Positions 56,186 to 64,000 of a stretch of DNA of 64,000 nt are shown here, piece by piece. This DNA is from Allomuricauda sp. TMED12 (GTDB lineage Bacteria; Bacteroidota; Bacteroidia; Flavobacteriales; Flavobacteriaceae). The position numbers and the translations under genes were made by a program. Where the stretch lies: positions 154,861-218,860 of the forward strand of contig NHBR02000140.1 in the NCBI GenBank assembly GCA_002167435.2, read 5' to 3'. Positions within the stretch are counted from its first letter, which is position 1, and each line of letters begins with the position of its first letter. A model generated the notes under the pieces. It ran no database searches. It saw only the letters and a list, made by a program, of their open reading frames with translations, and was not told the DNA's origin.

Positions 56186-57226
56186 ATGAAATACACCAGA
56201 ATTCCACATACCGATATCCGAATCAGTAAAATTTGTTTGGGAACCATGACCTGGGGTCGACAGAACAATGAAGATCAGGCCCACGAACAAATGGATTATG
56301 CCCTGGATCAAGGTGTCAACTTTTTTGATACGGCTGAGTTGTATCCCGTTCCCGCCAAAAAGGAACTGTACGCGGTAACGGAAGAACTGATTGGAAACTG
56401 GTTCAAAAAAACGGGTAATCGGGATAAGGTGGTACTGGCATCCAAAATTGCAGGGCCTGGTCACGCTGCCAACCATATCCGAAGCACTGGATTTAGCAAG
56501 GAATCCATTATCAATGCTGTGGATGGTAGCTTAAATCGGTTGCAAACCGATTACATTGATTTGTACCAACTCCACTGGCCAGAACGAAACACGAATTATT
56601 TCGGTCAACGGGGCTACAATTCCCATGCTGTTGATGTTTGGGATGATAATATCCATCAAGTTCTGGAAACCTTACGCGATTTGATTGCCGAAGGCAAGAT
56701 TCGTCACGTAGGATTGTCCAACGAGACCCCTTGGGGCACCATGCGTTTCTTGGAAGAAAGTAAAGTGCACCAGTCCCTGCCTCGAATGCGCACCATCCAA
56801 AACCCATACAGTCTATTGAATCGACTTTTTGAGGTTGGTCTTTCCGAGATTTCCATGCGTGAACAGATAGGTTTACTGGCATATTCTCCTCTTGGATTTG
56901 GAGTATTGAGCGGCAAATACCTTACGGAAATACCGCCAAGAAAAGCTAGGGTAACCTTGTTTCCGAATTATAACCGATACAGTGGGGAAACTGCTACCCA
57001 AGCAACCCAAAGGTATTCGGAACTTGCTAAAGCACATGGTTTGAGTTTGGCACAAATGGCTCTGGCCTTTGTAAACACCAGACCCTTTTTGACCAGTAAC
57101 ATTATCGGAGCAACCAGTATGGAGCAACTAAAGGAAAACATTGGCAGCATCGATGTAAATCTTTCCGATGAGGTCTTGGAGGGTATTGAGGAAATACACA
57201 AAGCTATTCCAAATCCAGCGCCCTAA
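56186..57226 (+). CDS. Tas-like aldo/keto reductase
   Basis: The 346-residue NADPH-dependent oxidoreductase has the AKR catalytic tetrad as Asp48 and Tyr53 (FFDTAELYP), Lys87 (VVLASKIAGP) and His130 (LYQLHWPER). The long insertion with NTNYFGQRGY is typical of the E. coli Tas subfamily, which is linked to tyrosine auxotrophy suppression. It is a single gene between xth and the convergent PQQ protein (one base between stops). Confidence 0.92.
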   Translation: MKYTRIPHTDIRISKICLGTMTWGRQNNEDQAHEQMDYALDQGVNFFDTAELYPVPAKKELYAVTEELIGNWFKKTGNRDKVVLASKIAGPGHAANHIRSTGFSKESIINAVDGSLNRLQTDYIDLYQLHWPERNTNYFGQRGYNSHAVDVWDDNIHQVLETLRDLIAEGKIRHVGLSNETPWGTMRFLEESKVHQSLPRMRTIQNPYSLLNRLFEVGLSEISMREQIGLLAYSPLGFGVLSGKYLTEIPPRKARVTLFPNYNRYSGETATQATQRYSELAKAHGLSLAQMALAFVNTRPFLTSNIIGATSMEQLKENIGSIDVNLSDEVLEGIEEIHKAIPNPAP

Positions 57227-57227
57227 A

Positions 57228-59384
57228 TTATTCTAAAGTATAAGCTCGATATTCATCACCAGAGTCGGTGCCCATTTTACCGCCTCCACAGGAAATCACT
57301 ACATATTGTTTGCCATCAACTTGGTAAGTAATCGGTGTGGCATAGCCCCCAGCAGGCAGTTGGTCTTCCCAAAGTTGTTTACCTGTCTTCATGTTGAAGG
57401 CACGGATTTTTTCATCTTTGGTTGCAGCAATAAAGAGCACTCCACCTTTGGTTACGACGGGTCCACCATAATTTTCAAGCCCAGAGACAGGAATGTTGGG
57501 GTCCTGTAAATTTGCTTCGTGCCCTAAAGGTACGGTCCACAGATATTCGCCTGAATTAAGGTCAATGGCATTCAAGGTTCCCCACGGCGGTTTTACAACC
57601 GGATACCCTCTGTCATCCTTAAACCTTGCAAAACTCGAAATAGAATAGGGTACATCAATTTTTGTTTTCTCAACCCTATGGTCTTTGGCTTCTTCGATAT
57701 CCATTAAAAAATCGGTAATGGCATTGGTTTCTTCTTCGGAAAGATTTGGCATGCCTGGCATGGCGCCACGACCTTTTTGGATAATTGTTTTTATGGAGTC
57801 TGTTTCCAATCGCAACTTCACATTCTGAAGCTCAGGGATTCCGTTTAGGCCTTGTAGGTCTCCACCGTGGCATCTTGCACAGTGAATTTGAGCCAAACTT
57901 TGTCCAACACTTGAACCTTCTGCATCACCCCCAATTTCTTTCATTTTAATGATCCAAGCCATTTCATTGGCATTTACATACATTACACCATCCCTTGGGT
58001 CGAGTGCTGCCCCGCCCCATTCAGCACCACCATCTGCCCCTGGAAATAGAATCACACCGGTGGTATCCATTGGAATAAACTGCCCTTTTGATGTAATGGA
58101 ATTGAATTTCTCCAACACAGTAGGATTGTCTTCAGTTTGATTACCTGAAACCAAATCATCCACAAAAGCAGTTCGGTTTGGGGCATATAAATCATTCTCT
58201 GTCAAAACTTGACGGGCAAATGGAGTTGGTTTTAACGGTAACGGCTGAGTTTCAAATGCTTTTTCGCCAAGCAACGTGGAACTTGGATACGCTTTTTCTT
58301 CAATAGGAAACAGAGGCTCCCCCGTTATTCGGTTGAATACAAATACATGACCACTTTTGGTTACCTGTGCCACGGCGGGAATGGTTTGTCCGTTCCTAAC
58401 AATATCTACAAGGTTGGGTGGTGCAGGCAAGTCCCTGTCCCAAATATCGTGGTGTACCATTTGAAAATGCCAAATTCGCTCCCCAGTATTGGCATTGAGC
58501 GCCAATAGGGAATTGGCAAACAGGTTGGATCCTTCGCGGTCTCCACCGTACCAATCAAAAGCGGCTGAACCTGTTGGAATGTAAACAATACCTTGCTCAT
58601 TGTCCAGTGCCATTCCAGGCCAGCTATTAGCGCCACCTACTTTTTTATAAGCTTCAGCGGGCCAAGTGTCGTAACCAAATTCACCTGGTTGTGGAATAGT
58701 ATGGAAGGTCCAGAGAATTTCACCTGTAAGCACATCATAGGCGCGAATATGCCCTGGAGAGGAACCAGGACCTTCGCCCACTCGGGTACCTTGTATCAAT
58801 ATATTTTTAAAAACCGCGCCAGGAGTGTTGGAGACTACGGATAATTTGCTCGGGTCCCTGCCCAAACCATCTCGAAGGTCAATGCTCCCGTTCTCGCCAA
58901 AATCTGTAATGGTTTGTCCTGTTTCAATATTGATGGCATACAGTTTAGGTCCTGAGGAGAAAAAGATGCGACTAGGGCCTGTCCCATTAGATTTCCAATA
59001 ATTTAATCCGCGGTTGAGTCCTAAACCTGATTCATCTTTGGTTTTTGGGGAAAATTTCCAGATTTCCTCTCCCGTTTTTGCATTTATGGCAAACAATTCG
59101 ATGGCTGCGTTTACCCCATAAAGCACATTTTCAATCATCAAGGGACTTGTCTGTATCTGTGTAGTTCTTCCTTCTTGTAGGCCTCCACTTTTATAGCTCC
59201 AAGCCAGTTTTAATTTAGAAACATTCGTGGTGTCAATTTGCTTGAGGTTGGAGAAATGTGTTCGTTCGGGGTCTCCCAGATAATGTTCCCAAGTGGTGAA
59301 ATAGGGTTTGTTTACTTTGTTTGAATTTGGGCTGGAACAGGAAGCAAAAATGACTAAAGAAAGAAGGGGTAAATATTTTTTCAT
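57228..59384 (-). CDS. PQQ-dependent dehydrogenase lipoprotein with inserted cytochrome c domain
   Basis: The 718-residue lipoprotein (lipobox FASC, Cys16) has an eight-bladed PQQ propeller of the quinoprotein dehydrogenase type: WEHYLGDPERTHFSNLKQID, GLNYWKSNGTGPSRIFFSSG, WNDIW-like region HHDIWDRDLPAPPNLVDI and GATKD-like FIAATKDEKIRAFNMKTGK. A cytochrome c domain sits inside the propeller at about 490-570: HCARCH (Cys502, Cys505, His506) with Met542/545 in AMPGMPNLS as axial ligand. Electrons from substrate oxidation would pass from PQQ to this haem. The substrate is unknown (sugar or alcohol). No PQQ biosynthesis genes are nearby. Confidence 0.85.
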   Translation of the reverse strand: MKKYLPLLSLVIFASCSSPNSNKVNKPYFTTWEHYLGDPERTHFSNLKQIDTTNVSKLKLAWSYKSGGLQEGRTTQIQTSPLMIENVLYGVNAAIELFAINAKTGEEIWKFSPKTKDESGLGLNRGLNYWKSNGTGPSRIFFSSGPKLYAINIETGQTITDFGENGSIDLRDGLGRDPSKLSVVSNTPGAVFKNILIQGTRVGEGPGSSPGHIRAYDVLTGEILWTFHTIPQPGEFGYDTWPAEAYKKVGGANSWPGMALDNEQGIVYIPTGSAAFDWYGGDREGSNLFANSLLALNANTGERIWHFQMVHHDIWDRDLPAPPNLVDIVRNGQTIPAVAQVTKSGHVFVFNRITGEPLFPIEEKAYPSSTLLGEKAFETQPLPLKPTPFARQVLTENDLYAPNRTAFVDDLVSGNQTEDNPTVLEKFNSITSKGQFIPMDTTGVILFPGADGGAEWGGAALDPRDGVMYVNANEMAWIIKMKEIGGDAEGSSVGQSLAQIHCARCHGGDLQGLNGIPELQNVKLRLETDSIKTIIQKGRGAMPGMPNLSEEETNAITDFLMDIEEAKDHRVEKTKIDVPYSISSFARFKDDRGYPVVKPPWGTLNAIDLNSGEYLWTVPLGHEANLQDPNIPVSGLENYGGPVVTKGGVLFIAATKDEKIRAFNMKTGKQLWEDQLPAGGYATPITYQVDGKQYVVISCGGGKMGTDSGDEYRAYTLE

Positions 59385-59433
59385 GTGCAGTTTGAAAGTT
59401 TCTTAAATATAGAAAGAAACTTGCAATCATCGG

Positions 59434-60792
59434 CTATCCGAACAGATGGGCGACAACATCTTCAATCTTCGACACCTTTTGAATTTGGATGCCGGATTGT
59501 TTTAACCCAATCTTGTTGTTTTTGGAGACAAAGATTTTGGAAAAACCCAGTTTCTCGGCTTCAAGAATACGCTGGTCTACCCGTTGTACAGGTCTTATTT
59601 CGCCTGCAAGACCAACTTCGGCAGCAAAACAAATGCCTTTTTCAATGGCAATGTCCGAATTACTGGATAGGATGGCGGCCATAACGGCCAAATCAATGGC
59701 GGGATCATCCACGGAAATCCCACCTGTGATGTTGAGGAAAACATCCTTTGCTCCCAATTTAAAACCTGCCCGTTTTTCCAAAACGGCCAACAGCATGTTC
59801 AGTCTTTTGGCATTGAAACCAGTTGCGGAGCGTTGCGGTGTTCCATAAACGGCGGTGCTTACCAATGCCTGTATTTCAATCAATAGGGGTCGCATACCTT
59901 CCACGGTGGCAGCAATTGCCGTGCCGCTGAGGTCTTCGTCATTTTTAGAAATCAATACCTCCGAAGGATTGTTGACTTCGCGAAGCCCGCTTCCCTGCAT
60001 TTCGTAAATGCCCAGTTCCGCGGTTGAACCGAATCGATTTTTAAGGGAACGAAGAATACGGTACACATAGTTTCGGTCTCCTTCAAATTGGAGAACAGTA
60101 TCTACCATATGCTCCAATATCTTAGGGCCTGCAATGGTGCCATCCTTGGTGATATGTCCAACTAAAATAACGGGGGTGTGGCTTTCTTTGGCAAATTTGA
60201 TAAGCTCGGCAGTGCATTCACGAATTTGTGAAATGCTTCCAGCTGCAGATTCGATATAATCCGTGTGCAGTGTCTGAATGGAATCAATAATGACCAAATC
60301 GGGCTCAATAGTTGAAATCTGCTGAAAAATGTTCTGTGTTTTGGTCTCGGTAAGGATGTAGCAATTTTTGCTGTTCGGTTGAATACGATCGGCACGCATT
60401 TTTATCTGCCGTTGACTCTCCTCTCCCGAAACATATAGAATTTTGTAGGGTAGTTTGAGTGCGATTTGAAGCAACAAGGTACTTTTTCCGATACCGGGTT
60501 CGCCTCCTAATAAAGTCAGTGATCCTGGCACCAGTCCCCCACCCAAAACACGGTTGAATTCATGATCCAAGGTGTCCAAACGGAGTTCCTTTTCTTGGGT
60601 AATCTCAGAAACCCGAAGAGGTTTGTTGGCCTGTTTGGCCGTCTTGTCTGCTTTCCAACTTTTTTTATCCTCTTTCTGGACTACCTCTTCCACAATGGTG
60701 TTCCACTCCTTGCAAGAGGAACATTGCCCTACCCACTTGGGGAATTGGGTTCCACAGTTTTGACAAAAAAATGCTGTTTTGGTCTTGGCCAT
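59434..60792 (-). CDS. radA: DNA repair protein RadA
   Basis: The 452-residue RecA-like helicase promotes branch migration in recombination. The zinc finger has Cys10, Cys13, Cys24 and Cys27 (CQNCGT, CSSCKEW). Walker A is GGEPGIGKST (96-105). The KNRFG motif is at 251-255, and the C-terminal Lon-protease-like domain (about 300-452) lacks the catalytic Ser-Lys pair, as usual. It complements recO and uvrC in this window, though in separate units. Confidence 0.96.
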   Translation of the reverse strand: MAKTKTAFFCQNCGTQFPKWVGQCSSCKEWNTIVEEVVQKEDKKSWKADKTAKQANKPLRVSEITQEKELRLDTLDHEFNRVLGGGLVPGSLTLLGGEPGIGKSTLLLQIALKLPYKILYVSGEESQRQIKMRADRIQPNSKNCYILTETKTQNIFQQISTIEPDLVIIDSIQTLHTDYIESAAGSISQIRECTAELIKFAKESHTPVILVGHITKDGTIAGPKILEHMVDTVLQFEGDRNYVYRILRSLKNRFGSTAELGIYEMQGSGLREVNNPSEVLISKNDEDLSGTAIAATVEGMRPLLIEIQALVSTAVYGTPQRSATGFNAKRLNMLLAVLEKRAGFKLGAKDVFLNITGGISVDDPAIDLAVMAAILSSNSDIAIEKGICFAAEVGLAGEIRPVQRVDQRILEAEKLGFSKIFVSKNNKIGLKQSGIQIQKVSKIEDVVAHLFG

Positions 60793-60900
60793 TCAAAATA
60801 AATGAGGGGCCTAAAGATATGGATTTAGATAATGGATTGGTTGTTTGGACGGGTAGATAGTTGGATTTTTAGAAGGGAAATCATCTAATAATCTATCCGG

Positions 60901-62043
60901 CTAGTACCCGAAGTCTGCTTTAAGTGCATCAATTTTATCGAGGGCCATATCCTTGGTCAAAAAGTCGATTTCTTCCAATTGAAATGCTTTTTCGAATGTT
61001 TTGAACGCCTTTTTGGGTTCTCCGATGAACTCATAATATTCCCCCTCGAAATAAAAGCCCATCATGGTATCTGGGAATTCTTTTTTGCAAAGGTCGGCCA
61101 AAGGCTCCAGCGACTCGTAGTCTTCTTTTTTAAGGCAGGCCGCATAAATGGCCATGATATCGTTGAGTTCCACGGGCTTTTCAAACCCGAATAGGTCTTC
61201 AATGGTCTGGTAGCGATTCTCCAAATAATTGAAAACAGGTTCTTCCGATGTCAAAATATCCGATTTGTACTCAGCCGGGGTAATCGGTCTGTATATGCTG
61301 AAGACGTTGTCAAAAGCTTTGCTTATACCATAGGCGGCAATGGAGGTGTGGTCGGCTTTTTCGTATTCATCAAAAAAATAATGCAATGATTCTCGAGTGA
61401 TAGAGTTTATGCTAGTGTTCATTTGAAGGACACGTTGCCTATCGTCCGTAGGTTGTTTTTCCACTATCAAATTATAAAAAATGGTCTGGTCCAGTTCAGA
61501 TAGGCGAGCTGGGACCCTACTTTCCATTTCGGTGGCCAAAACGGGCGAAATACTTATGTAAGAGTTGAACAGGGAACGGTCTTTGAACAAATAGTAGTTG
61601 CCAAAATTTGCAGTGATATCATAGCCCACGAACATTTTAAAGGGTGCTACATTATAACTTGTCTCTAAATATGGGATAAGTTCGGTCCCCAAAAATTCGT
61701 AGAACATTTTGCCTTTCTCGGTTGGTAATCCAGATATGTCTTCGTAGTCACAATCTTCCCATCTCAAATCATTTTGTAATTGGTCAACTCCCACTACAAT
61801 GGCTTCGGGCATACGATCAAACTTGCTTTGGAATTTTACGTTGGCAACAACCAGGTCGAACAAGTATTCGGCATCCAAAACCACAATCAACGGATATGAT
61901 TTTTCTTCGGTGTAGTCTTCGGGAAAATAGTAGGAGACATCTCTTCGTTCTTGCAGTTTGAAGGATTCAAAAATCTCTTTTGTCACTTGAGCGCTGAGGT
62001 TCAAGCAAGTAAAGCCTATCAATAGAAATAGACATTTTTTCAT
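60901..62043 (-). CDS. Esterase-fold exported protein with Asp in place of the nucleophile Ser
   Basis: The 380-residue exported protein (signal MKKCLFLLIGFTCLNLSAQ) has the alpha/beta-hydrolase core of Fes/IroE or YbbA-like esterases: YPLIVVLDAEYLFDL, EAIVVGVDQ and a nucleophile-elbow region MFVGYDITANF. There the expected G-x-S-x-G is G-Y-D-I-T-A, so Asp142 stands where the nucleophilic Ser is expected. The C-terminal third has TPR-like helices (KAFKTFEKAFQLEEIDF). Such replacement normally abolishes esterase activity, so a binding or regulatory role is likely. It stands alone between radA and the flippase-like gene. Confidence 0.7.
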   Translation of the reverse strand: MKKCLFLLIGFTCLNLSAQVTKEIFESFKLQERRDVSYYFPEDYTEEKSYPLIVVLDAEYLFDLVVANVKFQSKFDRMPEAIVVGVDQLQNDLRWEDCDYEDISGLPTEKGKMFYEFLGTELIPYLETSYNVAPFKMFVGYDITANFGNYYLFKDRSLFNSYISISPVLATEMESRVPARLSELDQTIFYNLIVEKQPTDDRQRVLQMNTSINSITRESLHYFFDEYEKADHTSIAAYGISKAFDNVFSIYRPITPAEYKSDILTSEEPVFNYLENRYQTIEDLFGFEKPVELNDIMAIYAACLKKEDYESLEPLADLCKKEFPDTMMGFYFEGEYYEFIGEPKKAFKTFEKAFQLEEIDFLTKDMALDKIDALKADFGY

Positions 62044-62068
62044 TGGTTAAGATTTAGGCGGCTGGGGC

Positions 62069-63034
62069 TTACCGATTTCTATTCAATAACGGTAATACAA
62101 TGAAGGATATTGTACCGAAAACCACTACCATCAAGGTTTGCGCAATCCACATGATCCACCCAAAGGCATCTCCGGAAACGGAACTGATGCCATAAATGCC
62201 CAATGCTGCGCTTACAGCAATAGGATAAAGGCCTATTCCACCATTAGTGGTTGACATGGCGAAGGCTCCGGCCACAAAGGCAACCAATAACTCCCCTAAG
62301 GTCAGTGTGATGGTTTCTTCCACAGTGTGTTTTATAACCCAGAACATGCTAAAATAGGCAACCCAGATAAAAAGTGTGTGGAAGATGAAGAGCCATTTGT
62401 TTTTCATTTTGAAAACACTGAGAACACCATCTTGAAGACCATTTAAAAATCCTTTGAGCTTTAGTGCGAAAGGCGACTTTGATTTACGAATGATGTAAGA
62501 TCCTAAAAACAAACCTACAATGCCCACCAATAAAATTCCAATAGCACCGATAATGTTCACTCCTTTTTCCTCTAAAAAGCCGAGGATAAAATCGGTTTGT
62601 AAAAGCAAGGTGATCATGATTATGATCAAAAGCATCAGTAAATCTATGACCCTCTCGGTGACGATGGTGCCGAACCCTTTTTCAAAAGGGACATTTTCGT
62701 ATGTGGTGAGTGCGGTGGCCCTTAGGATTTCACCGGAACGGGGAATACCCAAATTGGCGAAATAGGAAATCAATACAATAAAAACGTTGTTCGTAATCTT
62801 GGGTCTGTACCCAAGGGGTTCCAAAAGATAGTTCCAGCGTATGGCTCTTGAAATATGGCTCAATATTCCAATAATTACCGAAATGGTTACCCAAAATGGG
62901 CTTGCATTGGAAATGTAATGGATAATCTGCTTGCGCTCTTCGGGTGTTGTGGAGTTGTAAGAGTACCAAACCAAAAACAACCCAAAGGCTATGGGCACAA
63001 ATATTTTAAGAATTTTTTTTAGGGAAGCGCCCAA
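62069..63034 (-). CDS. UPF0104/lysylphosphatidylglycerol synthase-type membrane protein
   Basis: The 321-residue protein has about eight membrane helices of the flippase-like UPF0104 family: ISHISRAIRWNYLLEPLGYR, ALTTYENVPFEKGFGTIVTE, RVIDLLMLLIIIMI and GGIGLYPIAVSAALGIYG. Members are related to the MprF flippase domain and glycolipid flippases. The start is a TTG at 63034, as no ATG is near; an ATT at 63037 would overlap the panD stop. It is 2 bases after panD on the same strand, so it is the last gene of panC-panD-flippase. Confidence 0.82.
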   Translation of the reverse strand: MGASLKKILKIFVPIAFGLFLVWYSYNSTTPEERKQIIHYISNASPFWVTISVIIGILSHISRAIRWNYLLEPLGYRPKITNNVFIVLISYFANLGIPRSGEILRATALTTYENVPFEKGFGTIVTERVIDLLMLLIIIMITLLLQTDFILGFLEEKGVNIIGAIGILLVGIVGLFLGSYIIRKSKSPFALKLKGFLNGLQDGVLSVFKMKNKWLFIFHTLFIWVAYFSMFWVIKHTVEETITLTLGELLVAFVAGAFAMSTTNGGIGLYPIAVSAALGIYGISSVSGDAFGWIMWIAQTLMVVVFGTISFIVLPLLNRNR

Positions 63035-63036
63035 AA

Positions 63037-63387
63037 TTACTTGAGTAGATTGGTTTCCTCGTTGGGGAAAACCAATGCTGGATTAAATGATTTTGCCTCT
63101 TCGATATCCATCCAAGCATAGGTAATCAGGATCAATACGTCTCCAACGGCTACTTTTCTGGCGGCGGCACCGTTTAGGGTCAGCTCTCCAGAATTTCGAG
63201 GACCTGGAATAGCGTAAGTTTCCAGTCGCTCACCATTGTTGTTGTTCACAATCTGCACTTTTTCGCCCCTAATAATATTGGCGGCATCCATTAGGTCTTC
63301 GTCTATGGTAATGCTTCCAATATAGTTAAGGTCTGCTCCGGTAACTTTTACTCGGTGTATTTTAGATTTTACGACTTCTACTTGCAT
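63037..63387 (-). CDS. panD: Aspartate 1-decarboxylase
   Basis: The 116-residue pyruvoyl enzyme makes beta-alanine from aspartate for pantothenate. Self-cleavage occurs between Gly24 and Ser25 (YIGSITID), leaving the pyruvoyl group on Ser25. Further landmarks are [38 protein letters not shown] and [13 protein letters not shown]. It lies 12 bases after panC, forming a beta-alanine/pantothenate pair. Confidence 0.97.
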   Translation of the reverse strand: MQVEVVKSKIHRVKVTGADLNYIGSITIDEDLMDAANIIRGEKVQIVNNNNGERLETYAIPGPRNSGELTLNGAAARKVAVGDVLILITYAWMDIEEAKSFNPALVFPNEETNLLK

Positions 63388-63399
63388 GGTGCAAAATTA

Positions 63400-64000
63400 T
63401 CAATTCAATCTTAGATTATCAATTAAGCGTACGCCGTCTGCGTAAACGGCAATAAACGCCCTATATTTTTGGTTGTCCTGTTTTTTTAAAGCTGGAGTCA
63501 ATGTATTCTCGTCGGCAATTTCGAAATACTCCAGGTCAAACAAAGGATGTTGCTCAAATTCGGATTTTACCCAATCCGTTATATAAGTAGCACTTTTCGT
63601 GCCAAATTTAGCTTTTGCAGATTGTAGTGTACTATGAATAAAATCAGCTTGTTCACGGGTGTTTTTTGAGAGTCTTTCGTTGCGTGAACTCATTGCCAAG
63701 CCGTGCGGCTCTCTTTCAATGGGGCAACCAATAATGGTGTAGGGCAATTTCTTGATTTCGGCCATTTTTCGGATAATCTGCAATTGCTGGAAATCCTTTT
63801 CCCCGAAATAGGCTCTGTCCGGAGCTACTGTTCTTAGCAAAAGCTCCACAATGGTACCGACGCCATCAAAATGACCTGTTCTGAACTCCCCTTCCATTAC
63901 TTTGTCCAAACCGTCAAACTCGTAAGATTCTGACTCAAGTTTTCCGTCATAGATTTCATCGACCGAGGGTGCGAAAACCACAATCTTGTCCGAAACCTGT
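63400..64000 (-). CDS. panC: Pantothenate synthetase, C-terminal part
   Basis: The gene is open to the window edge; about 200 C-terminal residues are visible. PanC condenses pantoate and beta-alanine with ATP. Signatures include GVGTIVELLLRTVAPDRAYF, GEKDFQQLQIIRKMAEIKKL and the KMSKS-like MSSRNERLS. The N-terminal HxGH motif lies outside the window. It is followed by panD at 12 bases. Confidence 0.95.
   Translation of the reverse strand, partial: QVSDKIVVFAPSVDEIYDGKLESESYEFDGLDKVMEGEFRTGHFDGVGTIVELLLRTVAPDRAYFGEKDFQQLQIIRKMAEIKKLPYTIIGCPIEREPHGLAMSSRNERLSKNTREQADFIHSTLQSAKAKFGTKSATYITDWVKSEFEQHPLFDLEYFEIADENTLTPALKKQDNQKYRAFIAVYADGVRLIDNLRLN

Overview
The window looks like a chromosomal segment of a marine-type Flavobacteriia (Bacteroidota), most likely Flavobacteriaceae. 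The evidence is four large TonB-dependent receptors with Bacteroidota-style N-termini, DUF5689/lamin-tail and DUF3108 proteins, a SYLF protein, an IleRS of about 1130 residues, a tryptophan 2,3-dioxygenase, promoters that fit TTG-N17-23-TANNTTTG, few Shine-Dalgarno sequences, and low G+C. A Muricauda/Flagellimonas-like genus is a guess from protein style only. There are no rRNA or tRNA genes, CRISPR arrays, prophages or insertion sequences. The region reads as stable core genome with short accessory islets.

Layout. 1-4.4 kb: end of a thioesterase, a SUKH protein, an ArsC/Spx-DMT exporter pair, DinB, a TraO-like barrel and a DUF3298 lipoprotein. 4.4-10.7 kb: a cystathionine synthase/lyase, glutamate dehydrogenase with its own terminator, recO, a haem-type TonB receptor and a small 11-mer-repeat lipoprotein. 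10.8-21.1 kb: ileS, a DksA-like protein, an envelope protein, lspA, 5-formyl-THF cyclo-ligase, a 29-codon membrane ORF, uvrC and a patatin/beta-barrel fusion. 21.2-29.5 kb: a likely small RNA, then DUF3108-kynA-M23 peptidase-pgi, a TonB receptor and a 4-TM protein. 29.5-35.4 kb: a secreted EEP-family nuclease/phosphatase divergent from a TonB receptor plus a DUF5689/lamin-tail lipoprotein, then a small barrel. 35.5-39.8 kb: SYLF, katG, an ankyrin protein and an omega-amidase. 39.8-46.4 kb: an Ig-like lipoprotein and comF, divergent from a coiled-coil membrane protein and glyS, then fhs. 46.5-52.5 kb: small lipoproteins and three exported hydrolases. 52.6-57.2 kb: a cysteine hydrolase and TonB receptor, xth and an aldo/keto reductase. 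57.2-64 kb: a PQQ/cytochrome c lipoprotein, radA, a degenerate esterase, a flippase-like protein, panD and the C-terminal part of panC.

Common themes are surface acquisition (TonB receptors, M23/M28/M20 peptidases, nuclease, phosphoesterase), DNA repair (recO, uvrC, radA, xth), oxidative stress (katG with an ankyrin partner) and one-carbon or CoA metabolism. The best leads for new biology are: the nuclease/TonB receptor/lamin-tail locus; the promoter-hairpin-terminator RNA at about 21.2 kb; the GXHH-type IleRS active site; the 29-codon membrane ORF upstream of uvrC; the esterase-fold protein whose nucleophile position is Asp; and the terminator between katG and its ankyrin partner. All functions come from reading motifs. 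No database search was run.
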